Assembly: GCF_964030655.1 (NCBI RefSeq)
Contig: NZ_OZ034915.1
Coordinates: 124,001-188,000, forward strand
DNA from: Spiroplasma endosymbiont of Poecilobothrus nobilitatus
GTDB lineage: Bacteria > Bacillota_I > Bacilli_A > Mycoplasmatales > Mycoplasmataceae
DNA: 64,000 nucleotides
Direction of reading: 5' to 3'
This document shows, piece by piece, positions 11,525 to 21,606 of this stretch. The notes beneath the pieces were generated by a model. That model searched no databases. It was not told the origin of the DNA and was given only the letters and a program-made list of their open reading frames with translations. The translations under genes were made by a program, and so were the position numbers. How positions within the stretch are numbered: the stretch's first letter is position 1; the number at the start of each line of letters is the position of its first letter.

Positions 11525-12984
11525 TAAGTTATTAACTCCCTTTGTTGTCATAATTTATAATCTGTTGAACTATTATGTTTAACCATTGGTATTAATTCAA
11601 AGTGTAAGGCATAAAAATCACTATCAAATGTATCATCGTATAAGTCAAACATTCGTTCTTCTCTGGCATCTGGTTTATCTTCTCATTGAATTAATTCATA
11701 TTTGGTTTTACTTACAGGACATTTTTCTCATAATCATTTTAATTGATTAGTATTTATTAACATAGTAAATGCCTCTATACGATGTTTTATTTTAAATTTT
11801 TGTTTTTGTGCTGGTTTAAATGTCATGTATTGACCAAAAGAGTAATTATATTTCTCTCGATTTAAACTTTGCAATGTTGAATATGCACTATCATCAACAT
11901 TAATTGATATTCCTTGTTGTATTAAATTAAAATATTTATTTAATTGATTATTATAAAACTATAAAATATCTTTTACTTGTTCTAATTCATTTTTAAATTG
12001 CTGAGTAGCATTTTAATGCGTATATTCTGCCACTTTATATGCTTTTTTATCAAATGAATTATATATTCAGAAACTTGCTGCTGTTGTATGTCCCTTAGGA
12101 CTTGTAGCATTCGCAATATCAACACCACCTAATAACTTAGCTGGTTGAATAATATCTGTTGCTTGCATAATATCAATATATCGTGCAAAGATTGACTCAC
12201 TAGTATTGCCTGGTAAACCTCAACTTCATACTCTTGCTCTTTCAATATCTAATTGTTCTAATCTTAATTGTTCATTAACTTTTTCTTGTGGTAATTCATA
12301 ATTTAATCTTCAACTAGAATAATGAATAATAATTTTCATATTTCATTTTTCTATATAAGTAATTTGTTCATATTTACTACGCATTATTTCTTCATTAAAA
12401 GGTAATAATTCATTACAATAACCAACAATATATCTTTTTAAACTTTCAGGATTACAGGTATTAATTGTTATTTTATTTTGATAACCACGAATAGCAAACT
12501 CTAAATCACTTAAGTCTTTTTGTTGAAATTGATCACATTCTTCTCTTCAATCAATAACTAATTTATATTTATTCAAATCAGCAAAGGCTTTTAATTTTTC
12601 TTTCCTACTTGGTGAATGTAAACATTTACAATATATTTTGCTACCATTTGATAAAGTAAAAGTAAAATTAGATAGATTAATAGTATAAGGAATATGATTT
12701 TCATCTAACATATTTCATATATTTTGAAATACACTATCTTTTAAATCTTTACTCCAATACATACTAGCAATGATACAAATTGGTTGTTTAATTAATAAAC
12801 TAATTTTTAATAATTCACCAAACATTTTAATATTTGATATAGTTTTACCACTATATCGTGTTCCAATTTGATTAATTTCATTAACTAATTCATATTTTTT
12901 AGCAAACGGATATTTATTACCAATACTACTATTTTGTAATAACCAATAAGGAGTTTCTAGCAAATAAGTAAAATGATTAAGCAT
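11524..12984 (-). pseudogene. Terminase large subunit gene with two nonsense codons
   Basis: Same length and frame as the intact TerL at 21938-23398, with the Walker A segment GTRYSGKT preserved. TAA at 12013-12015 replaces TCA, and TAG at 11959-11961 replaces GAG, both within the C-terminal nuclease half. The product would be cut at about residue 323 of 486, keeping the ATPase motor but losing most of the nuclease domain. Confidence 0.85.
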
Positions 12985-13375
12985 TATTATCACTTTCTTT
13001 TTTAATATCTCTAATATCAGTTTGTAAATTAACAATTATTGGTTGTTGATTATTTAAGTTTAATTCTTTTTCAAGTTCTTTTTCTTGTAGTGAATATTTA
13101 TAATTAAATGCACGCCGTCAATATAATTTAGCACCATCAGGTGAACGCATCATATATTCAATTATTTCACTTTCAATCCTATTAATTTGTCTTTCAATTA
13201 AAGGAACTATCTTTTCGCTCGCATAAGTATAATATCTTCACTTGCGAGAAAGATTGAATTTATTGGTTAAATCGTTCAAAGTATAGGGAATATTAGGTTT
13301 CTTATTGGCTCAAAATTCATCTATTTTACGCTTAAATGTGCTTAAACTTGCTGTTTTTGGATTAAATTCTTTCAT
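12977..13375 (-). CDS. Terminase small subunit, prophage A version
   Basis: 132-residue open frame overlapping the TerL start by 8 bp (stop at 12977). The last ~27 residues (NNQQPIIVNLQTDIRDIKKE) are identical to the small protein before TerL in prophage B, but the N-terminal ~105 residues are unrelated. They read like a helix-turn-helix region (YTLNDLTNKFNLSRKWRYYT) followed by helices. The order HTH protein, overlap, TerL is the standard arrangement of small and large terminase subunits, where the small subunit selects the packaging site. Assignment is by position and architecture. A GGAGC box lies 8 bp before the ATG. Confidence 0.6.
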
Positions 13376-13458
13376 TTTTTGCTCCTTTTTGCATATTAAA
13401 ATTGCTATTATTTAATGAATATGATTAAATAAAAGAGTATAAAATTCTGTTAAATATA

Positions 13459-13540
13459 CAAAAGAACTCTCATAAGTTCTTTTTTATTATCTATATTTTA
13501 CACCAAAATAAAAAAAGTAAACTTAATTACTTTATTTTTT
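13459..13540 (-). promoter_or_regulatory. Late-operon leader with two terminator-like hairpins
   Basis: Two stem-loops precede TerS: AAAGAACT (13461-13468) with AGTTCTTT (13475-13482) and flanking T/A runs, and AAAGTAA / TTACTTT around 13513-13533. The equivalent leader of prophage B (21455-21530) keeps both hairpins with different loops and some stem changes. A conserved terminator-like leader could be the target of late antitermination or could mark the end of an upstream transcript. Which of these applies cannot be decided from sequence. Confidence 0.4.
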
Positions 13541-13549
13541 TATAAACAG

Positions 13550-14812
13550 CTTTAAGAGACAGAATTTACTTACTGTTTATTATTTAAATGATATACCTAT
13601 AAAAATAATTTGTCAATAATTTTTAATTTAATGTTATAAATATTTTAAAAAGAATTGGAGACAGAAAAATACAAAAATATAAACATGTAAAATATGATGA
13701 ACGAAATTTATTTAAAGATTTATTATTATCTGATAATTGTAAAAAGAAGAATGGCACACTTAATTTATCTGAAATATCAAGACAAACTGGTCGTGCAGTT
13801 AATACTATTAAAAGAGAAATAAATCGATTTAAAAAGGTAGAAGATTATATGCCAGTTGAAGCACAAAAATATTATAAACAAAAAAGAAAAAAATGTATTA
13901 AAAAACTGCCCACATTTACAGATGAACAACAAGAATTTTTAAATTTACGATTTAATATTCTTTACGATTCACCAGCAGAAATTATTCAACGATTTTTAAT
14001 AAAGTTTTGTGTCAAATTTCCTGCTTGTCTTAAAACATTTTATAAATGAATTTATTTAGGTCTTTTGGGTTTGTTAAATAAAAATTTATTAAATGGTGGT
14101 AGAAGAAATAGAACAAAGAAAAGACCTGATAATCGCAGAAAATTAGATGAAAGATTTAGAACAATAATTTGAGATATTTAAAATAAACAATCTAATGTTG
14201 GTTGATTTGAAATGGATACGGTATTTGGTAAAGAACATCAATCTAGTTGTTTAGTATTAGTTGAGCAATCAAGCAAAAAATAATTTGCTATGAAATTAGA
14301 AGAACATACTGCTAATGAAGTTTTAGAAAAAATTGAACATATAGTTAGAATTAATGATTTAGTTGGAAAAATTAAAGGAATAATAACAGATAGAGGAAAA
14401 GAATTTAGTAAATTTGAAGAAATGGAAAAGATTGCTGGAGCTAATGTTTATTATTGTGACCCAGGTTCACCTAAACAAAAACCCTTAATTGAAAGAATAA
14501 ACCGTGAATTTAGGAAAAGATACCTTAAGGGAACAGATTTTAACCTTGTTACTCAACAAAAAATAGATTGAGTAGTTGATGTTATAAATGAAAAATTAAG
14601 GCCTTGTTTAAATTGAAGAACATCTAAAGAAGTATTTTTAGAGAATTTTAAATAAGTTTATTTGAAGTAAAATTTAATAAATTATTTTTCAGTGTGCTTA
14701 AATATGTTTAAAATAGACTAAACTTACAAATATTTTATTTTTTTTAAAAAAATAGTTGCATTTATTTTAAATGATGTTATTATCATAATAACAAGAGACA
14801 GAATTTGCTGCT
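13550..14812 (+). mobile_element. IS30-family element, degenerate
   Basis: Contains the transposase pseudogene 13669-14655. The motif AAGAGACAGAATTT occurs near both ends in direct orientation (about 13553 and 14792), so the true termini are uncertain. It truncates the upstream end of prophage A; no continuation of the phage is seen beyond it. Confidence 0.6.
13669..14655 (+). pseudogene. IS30-family transposase, two in-frame stops
   Basis: The frame shows the IS30 features: an N-terminal HTH of the type LSEISRQTGRAVNTIKREI, then the DDE catalytic core with GWFEMDTVFGK (first Asp), IITDRGKEFSKFE (second Asp) and PGSPKQKPLIERINREFRK (Glu). Two TAA codons interrupt it, after TIIWDI near 14178 and after SSKK near 14281. 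No ATG start is present at the expected place; reading begins near an ATA before KYKHVKYDER. Non-functional as it stands. A related element elsewhere in the genome could act on its ends. Confidence 0.8.
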
Positions 14813-14928
14813 TGAATTTACATAATACAAAATATTAAAATTATAGCAAAGGTAATATTATTTATTACCTTTTTTATTTTGAGTGAATAGATTTATTTTG
14901 TTTTTGAAATAATATTTTTTAAATTTTT

Positions 14929-14998
14929 ATTTTAATTTTGTAGAAAACTCTTGATGAAATAAAAAAAATCATCAATATGATAACTTTAAAAGAAAATT
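14929..14998. repeat. 70-bp dispersed repeat beginning with an IS-end motif
   Basis: TTTTAATTTTGTAGAAAACT followed by CTTGATGAAATAAAAAAAAT. The same ~70 bp recurs at 19615-19692 with few differences. The first half (TTTTGTAGAAAACTCTTGA) also flanks the zinc-ribbon transposase remnants at 40.66-40.69 kb and 49.91-49.93 kb, so it is probably the outer end of that IS. Here no transposase remains attached. Confidence 0.6.
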
Positions 14999-15150
14999 AA
15001 AGACTGCACTAGAGTGCACCCATTTTAGTAAGTACTAATAAAAAGTATTTACTATTTTTTTAATTATATCTTTTTCTTTACGATTTGAATATAATGTATG
15101 GAATGGCAACACTTTTTAGGACACTTTTTATATAGACATTTTTTTTCTAA
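14995..15150 (-). mobile_element. Fused ends of two IS elements (IS-A and IS-B scars)
   Basis: 14995-15099 is the right end of the IS3-type element called IS-A here (full copy 50295-51521), in reverse orientation: it begins GAGTGCACCCATTTTAGTAA. It abuts at 15100 a ~48-bp inverted right end of IS-B (GGAATGGCAACACTTTTTAG), which in turn abuts the full IS-B copy at 15153. This is a junction scar left by an earlier IS-B inserted into IS-A. Confidence 0.7.
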
Positions 15151-15232
15151 GTGGATAGGCTACAATTATTAGGACCATAATTATATAGACTTCAAAATTA
15201 GATAAAATTATTAAGAAAGAAGGAATATAAAA

Positions 15233-15511
15233 ATGGGAAATAAAACTTCATACTCTGAAGAATTTAAAAAACAAATTGTCATGCTATATAAAAATGGTAA
15301 AAGTGTTATTAATCTAGGGCAAGAATATAATTTATCAAAACCAACTATTTATAGTTGAGTTAAAAATTATAATAATTCTGGTTCATTTAAAGCAAAAGAC
15401 AATCGCACACTAGAAGAAAATGAAATAATAACTTTACGAAAAGAACTTAAAGACTTGAAAATGGAAAATGACATTTTAAAGCAAGCCGCACTGATAATGG
15501 CCAAAAAATAA
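15233..15511 (+). CDS. IS-B copy 1 OrfA (transposase HTH subunit)
   Basis: 92 residues: helix-turn-helix ([20 protein letters not shown]), then a leucine-zipper-like helix [18 protein letters not shown]. This is the OrfA layout of IS3-family elements and it binds the inverted repeats. It ends in ATG-GCC-AAA-AAA-TAA; the A6 run is where a -1 shift would place ribosomes in the orfB frame, which is open across this point, so OrfAB is presumably made by programmed frameshifting. Identical or nearly so in the other copies. Confidence 0.85.
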
Positions 15512-16344
15512 CAATAATTAATAACAACAAAACAAAATATTCAGTAAGAAAAATATGTAAGATTTTGGGTTTATTAAAATCAACGTATTATTATCAAACT
15601 AATAAATGTATTAACAAGCAAGTTAATAATTATGAACAATAAATTATCAGTGCCTTTAATAAAAGTCGCAAAATTTATGGGGCTCGCAAAATTAAAGTTA
15701 TTTTAAACAGAAAAGATATCATCTTATCGCGGCAAAAAATCAGATTCTTTATGATCAAAAATAATTTGGTTTCTAAATACACCAAATTAAAATATCATAA
15801 TCATAAAACAACAGTCAATAATGACCAAATTAATAATATTTTAAATCGTCAATTTAACAACAAAAAACCTAATGAAGTTATTGTTAGTGATTTAACATAT
15901 GTTCAAGTTGGCGCTAAATGACATTATATTTGTTTATTAATTTACTTGTTTAATCGTGAAATAATTGGTTATAGTGCTGGGCCGAATAAAACGGCCGAAC
16001 TGGTTCAACAAGCTTTTCATAAAATAACACGACCATTAAATCAAATAACTCTATTTCATACTGATCGTGGTAATTAGTTTAAAAATAAAATCATTGATGA
16101 AATTTTAATAACTTTTAATATTAAAAGATCATTAAGCAATAAAGGCTGCCCTTATGATAATGCTGTGGCTGAAACAACTTACAAAACTTTTAAAACTGAA
16201 TTTATTAAGGGTAAAAAATTTAAAAATTTAACACAATTAAAATACGAACTTTTTGATTTTGTGCATTGATATAACAATATTCGAATTCATGGCAGTTTAA
16301 ATTATTTATCTCCAGTTACTTTTAGAAAACAAATGTCTATATAA
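15508..16344 (+). pseudogene. IS-B copy 1 OrfB (DDE transposase), two stops
   Basis: Compared with the intact orfB of copy 2, TAA replaces GAA in N-Y-E-Q-E-I-I near 15642, and TAG replaces GAG in the catalytic segment HTDRGNEF near 16076. A G to T change also turns the conserved Asp of [10 protein letters not shown] into Tyr. All three are G to T on the coding strand. Confidence 0.85.
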
Positions 16345-16383
16345 AAAGTGTCCTAAAAAGTGTTGCCATTCCAAATCCTTTCA

Positions 16384-16500
16384 TTAATTAGTTTTGCCTA
16401 ATGATCAATATTAATCAGTTATTTCATCTACTGAAACTGGATAAGCTCGTATCATTAATTCTTGTAACTTACTTTCAATTTTTTTATTTCATTTTTTCAT
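16384..16500 (-). pseudogene. Remnant of a small phage early gene
   Basis: Homologous to the 55-aa gene at 38566-38733 of prophage B: KLQELMIRAYPVS versus KLQELMLRAYPVS, and SLGKTN versus ALGKKN at the end. A TAA stop interrupts after DEITD where B has GAA. It borders IS-B copy 1 and is followed by a GC-rich hairpin also present in B, so 16.37-16.66 kb is a scrap of a related phage's early region. The 94-aa gene that separates these two features in B is missing here. Confidence 0.7.
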
Positions 16501-16590
16501 CAAATATTTTCCTTTCTGTAAAAAAACATAATATTCCTTTATTGGTTAATATTTTGATATTTAATAATTTATTTTAGTATTTACTTACTT

Positions 16591-16625
16591 CGCCACCCGC
16601 TTCACTTCGGGGGTGAGCGGGGGCG
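16591..16625. repeat. GC-rich hairpin from the phage early region
   Basis: CGCCACCCGCTTCAC pairs with GGTGAGCGGGGGCG around a short loop. The homologous hairpin at 39112-39144 (CGCCACTCGCTTCAC / GTGAGCGGTGGCG) keeps the fold with a few base differences. The composition stands out sharply against the AT-rich surroundings. Confidence 0.75.
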
Positions 16626-16766
16626 GATAGGATATTTTGGTAGAGTTTATCCCCATACGGAAATAAACAAAAAACAGTTTACCCAGTTATTAATTACTCT
16701 TCATCCATCCCTACACAACTTTATATAAAGAAAATAACCTTTTGGAGTTCCAACCCTCTTGTTTTT

Positions 16767-16949
16767 TTAGTATCCGATATTGTTTTTTCGGTTTAACATC
16801 ACTCTTTTTATGAAAACAAGCCAAAAAACACATGCTATGACATTTCGCAAGTGATTAATCTTGCCGAGAATTAAAGAAATAAATAGGATAGTAAATCCAA
16901 TAGCTTTTACACTTTTTTTAAGGTTTCGTGCCATAGATGAGTTATCCAT
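16767..16949 (-). CDS. Small basic membrane protein, unrecognised
   Basis: 60 codons: a Lys-rich start (MDNSSMARNLKKSVKAIG) and two hydrophobic stretches. The start region (GATGCTTAAAGATGGAT) is part of a repeat that also occurs at 51565-51594 and 62594-62635, where the downstream coding part has been replaced by IS-C and IS-B. It may therefore belong to the same repeated unit as the inverted-repeat element next to it, perhaps a remnant of a virus or plasmid. No function can be assigned. Confidence 0.3.
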   Translation of the reverse strand: MDNSSMARNLKKSVKAIGFTILFISLILGKINHLRNVIACVFWLVFIKRVMLNRKNNIGY

Positions 16950-16982
16950 CTTTAAGCATCAAAATATTAAGTTTTAGATTGC

Positions 16983-17140
16983 ATTATTCATCAGATAGTA
17001 CCTTTATTAAAAATGATATTATTAGTTGTTAAACCGAAAAAAAAATAATAAATCACAGAAAGGAAATTATAAAAATTAACTAATTTGTAGGGAAAAAATA
17101 GGTTAATTTTTAATTTTAAAGATACTATCTGATGAATAAT
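16983..17140. mobile_element. 158-bp inverted-repeat element (copy 1 of 3)
   Basis: Perfect 18-bp terminal inverted repeats ATTATTCATCAGATAGTA and partly matching inner sequence. Non-coding. Related copies are 50173-51564 (split by IS-A) and 62462-62593. All three keep the same outer flank on one side (AAAACTTAATATTTTGATGC in reverse orientation here), so the repeated unit is larger than the inverted-repeat core. Confidence 0.75.
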
Positions 17141-17151
17141 ACAAATAAAAA

Positions 17152-17171
17152 AATCGCCCTAATAAGCGATT
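17152..17171 (-). terminator. Terminator downstream of the PTS unit
   Basis: AATCGC (17152-17157) pairs with GCGATT (17166-17171). On the minus strand the stem is followed by seven T, as expected for transcription leaving the PTS gene. Confidence 0.6.
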
Positions 17172-17237
17172 ACTTTAATTTATATTTAATTACTTTATTT
17201 ATAATTTTTATAAAACCTAAGCTTTTTTCCGACTACC

Positions 17238-17270
17238 ATGGAAAGGTGTTATAAAATAAAACCTTTCCAT
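17238..17270 (-). terminator. Hairpin 30 bp after the PTS stop
   Basis: Perfect 10-bp stem ATGGAAAGGT (17238-17247) / ACCTTTCCAT (17261-17270). On the minus strand it is followed by a short GGAAAAAAG tract rather than a T run, so it may protect the 3' end rather than terminate alone. Confidence 0.5.
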
Positions 17271-17300
17271 TAACCTAAATAATAATATATTTGTTATCCA

Positions 17301-18869
17301 TTAATGATTCCACATTTCATGATAATTCTTGTGAGTAATTCGTGGTAAAATCGTTTCTCTTCGACCAATAAAAGGATAATCAAAATAAAGAATTGCTTTC
17401 CAAAATATTGGCATAATAATAACAAATCAATTAAGAGTAAAGACTGGGACTCAGAAGAAATTAGTTCCTTTGACCACTGGAATAATTCCTTTGTAAATAA
17501 AATCAATTAAACCATTGACAAACGATACTCAAATGTGCACATCAAGCATCGTCATAAATAAACCATTAAGGCCAGCAAGCGGAGTATAAACACAAAAATA
17601 TAACATTGGTGAAACAAATAAAGTAAATAAATTAATAATAACATTATTCCCTGTTAAAATGGTAACCACCACAATCGTTGTCATTAAAATTGCTGTTGGC
17701 ATACGGTTTTCTTTTTTACTAGTTAAAATAATGGCCGTACTAATTGCTAACGAACCGCCAAAGACAAAAGCATAATTTGGTGGTAATTTTAGTTGTAATA
17801 AATGACCAAAATTACTAGATAAAAACCAATTATAAGTTTGCGCAGAATGACCATTTGCTTGTGGTAACCGGTCAATTGGTAATAAGTTAAGTCAATCTAA
17901 AATTGTTAAATGACGTTCTTCAAATTTTGGTTGGTTAATAAAATCCCACACTTTTTTAAGTGTGGCATTATTTCAAGTATCATCAAAAATATTGTGTATT
18001 CAACCATAATGCACTGCAATATTTTTGAATAAATTTTCAAACTCTGTTTGACTTAATAATTCAACATTTGGGTTAATAAATAAATTAGTAACAAGATCTT
18101 TAAAACCAAATGGAATTAATAATGTATTTAATAGTTCATAAACAAAAGCAGCTCCTAAAAAATGGTTTGCATTTTGTTGTCACATTCATTGATAAATATG
18201 GTTTAAAACAATCGCAATTACAATTCATAGTAATAAGAAAAATAACGCTAAGAACATACTTGCTAAAACAACAAGTAAGGTAACAAATGGAAAGCCATTT
18301 AATAAACCAAATGGTTTTTCTAAGCGTAAATTAATACACTTAATATAAATGTATGATGAAACAATTCCTACTGTTATTCCTCCTAAAATTGAAGTATTTA
18401 AGGTAACAAGGCCAAAACTTGAGCCTAAAAACATTGCTAAATTTTCACCTTTGTAAAAGAAGAGAATACTTGTTACATAAAGTTTTCCTTCTGGGATTAT
18501 TTTATATTGAATTAATGCATACTGCATAACAATGAAAACCAAAAAGCCAGTAACAGCAATTGCTACGGCCTTTACATTGTTGGTAATACTAATCACTGTT
18601 ACTAAACAAAAGATAATTGATAAATTATTAAAAAATGCTTTTCCAATTTTAATACAAACATCACCAATCGCTAGGGCAACAAGATTATTAGTATATTCTT
18701 GTAAAATCATGCCAATTCCATAAATTAAAACAATTAATAATAATGGAATAATTATTAAAGTAATAATTTTAATAAAATATTCATAAATATTTCTAATTTT
18801 AATTTTATTACTATTGTTACGATAGCCTTTTCCGTTTTTTATAATTTGATACAACCTATCAATTTTCAA
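17301..18869 (-). CDS. PTS EIIC-type sugar permease, divergent
   Basis: 522 residues with TGA as Trp. About ten hydrophobic segments span most of the protein. Residues ~395-465 carry the most diagnostic part of glucose/GlcNAc-family EIIC proteins: AISTAIILTSKKENRMPTA followed by a hydrophobic stretch and SPMLYFCVYTPLAGL. In typical members the intervening segment contains the substrate-site motif GITEP(I/L)EF; here it reads TGNNVIINLFT and lacks the glutamate. No EIIB or EIIA domain is attached. The start ATG at 18869 follows an AAAGGAC box. It lies 27 bp after the secreted-protein gene, so the two probably form one operon. It may be a permease of altered specificity, or a paralogue no longer coupled to phosphotransfer. 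Confidence 0.7.
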
Positions 18870-18896
18870 AATTATTGTCCTTTCTTTACAAACAAA

Positions 18897-19478
18897 TTAA
18901 TTTTTTATTGACGGTAAAAACTGGATTTTGTCAGTTACTGAACTAAAAAATGGATAAGGCTCAACATATTGTTGTGAAATATTGATATTATATACAACAC
19001 CAAAATTAATAATCTTCTTGTCTTCTTTTACTTGGCCAAGAACTGATAAACGAATAAAATCAGTAATATATTTTGATTCAATTATGTCAATTATAAATTG
19101 ACCATTTCGTTCTTGTAATTTAAAATCAGCAGTGTTAAAAGTAACATTTGACAAATCTCTTATTTTTTTATGTCCTTTTAAATTAGTTTCCATATTTAAT
19201 ATATTAAATTTAAATTTTGGATATTTTTGAACAAATTCTGGTCAAGTATTAGCATATTTTGCATATTCAAAAATTAAAGATTTTTGTTTATTGACAAAAC
19301 CAGAGGCAAGTTTTTGCGCAGGAAAAGTATCTTTTCCTGTCATACTTGCTATATTATATTCTACTACCTCTTGTGCAAATTCATGTCTTTGAACTGTTGA
19401 AGTTCCCTTATTAATATTTGGCATACCTGCAACTGAAGTTGTTGTCACTGCAATCACTCCTAAAGTAAATCTTTTCAT
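18897..19478 (-). CDS. Secreted protein of unknown function upstream of the PTS permease
   Basis: 193 residues with an N-terminal signal sequence (MKRFTLGVIAVTTTSVAG) lacking a lipobox cysteine, so it is probably secreted or held by an uncleaved anchor. The mature part is mixed alpha/beta (FNTADFKLQERNGQFIIDI) and has no family I recognise. An AAAAGGAG box precedes ATG 19478. It is the first gene of a two-gene unit with the EIIC permease, which hints at a surface role in the same process. Confidence 0.65.
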
Positions 19479-19526
19479 ATTTAAAAACTCCTTTTTGTAT
19501 ATATTAAATTGATATTGTTGATAATT

Positions 19527-19553
19527 GATACATGGTTAATACATGGTTGATAT
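19527..19553. promoter_or_regulatory. Paired ATACATGGTT repeats upstream of the secreted-protein gene
   Basis: Two direct copies of ATACATGGTT spaced 13 bp apart (GATACATGGTTAATACATGGTTGAT), about 50-75 bp before the start of the minus-strand gene at 19478. The spacing is a little more than one helical turn. Candidate operator; no factor is known. Confidence 0.35.
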
Positions 19554-19614
19554 AAAAATAGGCAATCCTATGTAATGATGATATCACATTTTTCTTTTAA
19601 AAAAGAAAAAATAT

Positions 19615-19692
19615 TATTTTAATTTTGTAGAAAAATCTTGATGAAATAAAAAAAATCATTAATATGATAACTTTAAAAGAAAATTATATAAA
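19615..19692. repeat. Second copy of the 70-bp dispersed repeat
   Basis: Nearly the same sequence as 14929-14998 (GATGAAATAAAAAAAATCAT core). The 19693-19985 stretch that follows holds no supported gene. A 27-codon ORF at 19740 (MIVGLALNLYAGIF) could be the relic of a membrane protein. Confidence 0.6.
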
Positions 19693-19985
19693 ATTTTAAT
19701 ATTGTTATTTAACTTTTTTATACGTTAAAATATAATACCGATGATTGTTGGTTTGGCGTTAAACCTTTATGCTGGTATTTTCATTTTCAGAGATTTAAAT
19801 AATTTGGTTGTATGTATTATTTAAGGGTTTTAAATTAATATCTTAGAAATTGTGGAATAATATACCACTTACTTATCTAAAGTATATAACTTCTAATTTT
19901 ATTGTCAACAATATTTTAACATTTTTTAAATTTTTCCACAACAAAAATACATTTTTATTAAAGTTATTTAATTTATTAGATAAAA

Positions 19986-21332
19986 TTAATAAAAATATAA
20001 GTTTGGTTGTAAATTATTATTTACAAAATTATTAACTGAATAATTAATTCTATTTTCTTCTAATGGTTCATTAGTATTAAATAAATTAATTTTATTTTTA
20101 AAATTCATCATACTAGTATTTAATTTATTTTTAAGCGTTTTTTCATGATAAGTTGCTTTTTTAACCAAAACACCTTTACAGTAATGTGATATATCACCCT
20201 CAATATGACAACCAATATTATTTCATAATGTTTGATTTCTGACACCTTCTTCATTATTTTTAATTAATCTAATTGTCTCTTTTAAGAATTTCATTTTTGA
20301 TTCTTTTATAAAAGAAGCACTGTTTTCTAAACATTCTAATAATTCTTCATATTTAGCATTAAAAAAATAATCAACTGATTTATGATAGGTTTTTTTATTT
20401 TGCTTATTTTTACTTTGATAAGGATATAATTTTTTAAATCTACTTGCAAGATGAAATTTATCTATCGTGTAATGTACTTTATTTTTAGGGAAATATTCTT
20501 GAATAAATTTTGCAATATTTTTAATTCAAGGTGCACCATCGCCCAATACCATAAATTCAATATTGTCATTAATATCATAATAACCGGTAATTAATGTAAG
20601 TAATTTATTAACAAAATTAGTTAATTTACTATTTTTTTTAATATATTCTGGAATATTATCTAACTCTATAACACCTAATTTATTTGCAATTATAGGTCTT
20701 TTTTTAGTTGATTTTGATTTATCAAAACCAGTATGAACAGTTGAAAATATACTGTGTTTTTTTATTTTTTCTTTTCTTTTTTTCTTTTCATTTCACATTT
20801 TTAAATAAGTTCCATCAATTTGAATATATAAAGTATGAGGCACCTTTATTTTTTTATCAGTTTTATTAAGATAATATTCTTTATCAATTTTTGCATTTTT
20901 CATAATATTTGAAATTGTTTTTATACAAATTTTTACATATTCCATAGTATCTAAAATATCTTTATATGTTTTTTTATTACCAATAAATGATAATATTTTT
21001 CCTTTAACAGTATTATCTATTCTTTGTCATTTTTCAATTCCTAAAATTTTATCCAAAGGAAAAATATATTCTTCTTTACATGTTTCTGGATTAATTTTAT
21101 AATATTTTCTTCTTTTAAAAGTTATTTTCCCATTTAAAATAGTTAATGTTCTTGATTTTATTTCTTTTACTTTATAATCTTTAAATTCTTTTAAAGCTTC
21201 ATCAGTTTTATAATTTTTAAAAATTCATTCATCACAATCTTCTAAATTTTGTTGAATAATTTCAATACTTTGTATATATAACAAATTATTAAAATTATTA
21301 AAAAAGTTGTCATCAATATTCATTATTTTCAT
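19986..21332 (-). CDS. ISLre2-family transposase, intact
   Basis: 448 residues, uninterrupted with TGA as Trp. Family features: an N-terminal region with the KSRTLTILNGKITFKRRKYY segment, a catalytic-type motif IQIDGTYLKMW, GDGAPWIKNIAKFIQEYFP, and HYTIDKFHLASRFKKLYP. These match the ISLre2 (UPF0236) transposases common in Firmicutes and Spiroplasma. The start is ATG 21332; an AGAGGGT box lies just upstream. The terminal repeats of the element could not be fixed; the right end must lie before 21430, where prophage B begins. This is one of the few transposases in the window that looks functional. Confidence 0.8.
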
Positions 21333-21429
21333 ACCCTCTTTTCTATAATTTAGGACTTTAACACAAAAATAATGAAAATGCAAAAAAAATATTATTTTTT
21401 ATTTGTTGTGTTATAATTTAGTTGTTAAT

Positions 21430-21453
21430 TATTAGCAAATTAATTTAACTGAA
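21430..21453. other. Candidate left attachment repeat of prophage B
   Basis: TATTAGCAAATTAATTTAAC then TGAAA; the right boundary repeat at 39781-39804 lacks one T. It lies between the ISLre2 element and the late-operon leader. It may instead be a promoter element shared by the early and late operons, since both operons start just inside these repeats. Confidence 0.45.
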
Positions 21454-21454
21454 A

Positions 21455-21530
21455 AAAGTAAAGTAATTTACTTTTTTTTATTTTGATGTAAAATATAAAT
21501 AATAAAAAAAAGAACGATTTAAGTTCTTTC
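21455..21530 (+). promoter_or_regulatory. Late-operon leader with hairpins
   Basis: AAAGTAA / TTACTTT stem around 21456-21477 followed by seven T, and AAGAAC / GTTCTT near 21512-21529. Both match in position the hairpins upstream of prophage A TerS. The segment from 21545 (CTTTTATTTAATCATATT) to the ribosome-binding site is also conserved between A and B and may hold the promoter. Confidence 0.4.
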
Positions 21531-21606
21531 ACACAGTTTTTTTACTCTTTTATTTAATCATATTTATTAAATAATAGCAATTTTAATATGCAAAAAGGAG
21601 TAAAAA

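Larger units (their letters stand above)
1..13545 (-). mobile_element. Prophage A, decayed, left end outside the window
   Basis: Minus-strand block colinear with the late region of prophage B (21.6-35.1 kb). Gene order read on the minus strand is TerS, TerL, 92-aa protein, portal, tail protein, [cargo cassette on plus strand], scaffold, capsid, extra ORF, 312-aa protein, receptor-binding protein, membrane protein. Portal, TerL, tail, scaffold, capsid and the 312-aa gene each carry in-frame stops or frameshifts when compared codon by codon with B. TerS, the 92-aa gene, the receptor-binding gene and both cargo genes remain open. Its upstream end stops about 170 bp before TerS at an IS30-like insertion, and no early region is attached. 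The two prophages form a very long inverted repeat of about 13 kb. Confidence 0.9.
15153..16372 (+). mobile_element. IS-B copy 1 (IS3 family, IS150-like), 1220 bp
   Basis: One of four 1220-bp copies in the window (others 42920-44139, 57829-59048, 62640-63859). Imperfect 38-bp terminal inverted repeats: GGATAGGCTACAATTATTAG at the left and, inward from the right, GGAATGGCAACACTTTTTAG. It encodes orfA and orfB in overlapping frames. This copy has stops in orfB and is not autonomous. Confidence 0.9.

Noticed and set aside
17294-17506. Minus-strand 70-codon ORF in the PTS gene
   Set aside because: It is in another frame of the PTS EIIC gene, which reads through to 17301 with TGA as Trp.
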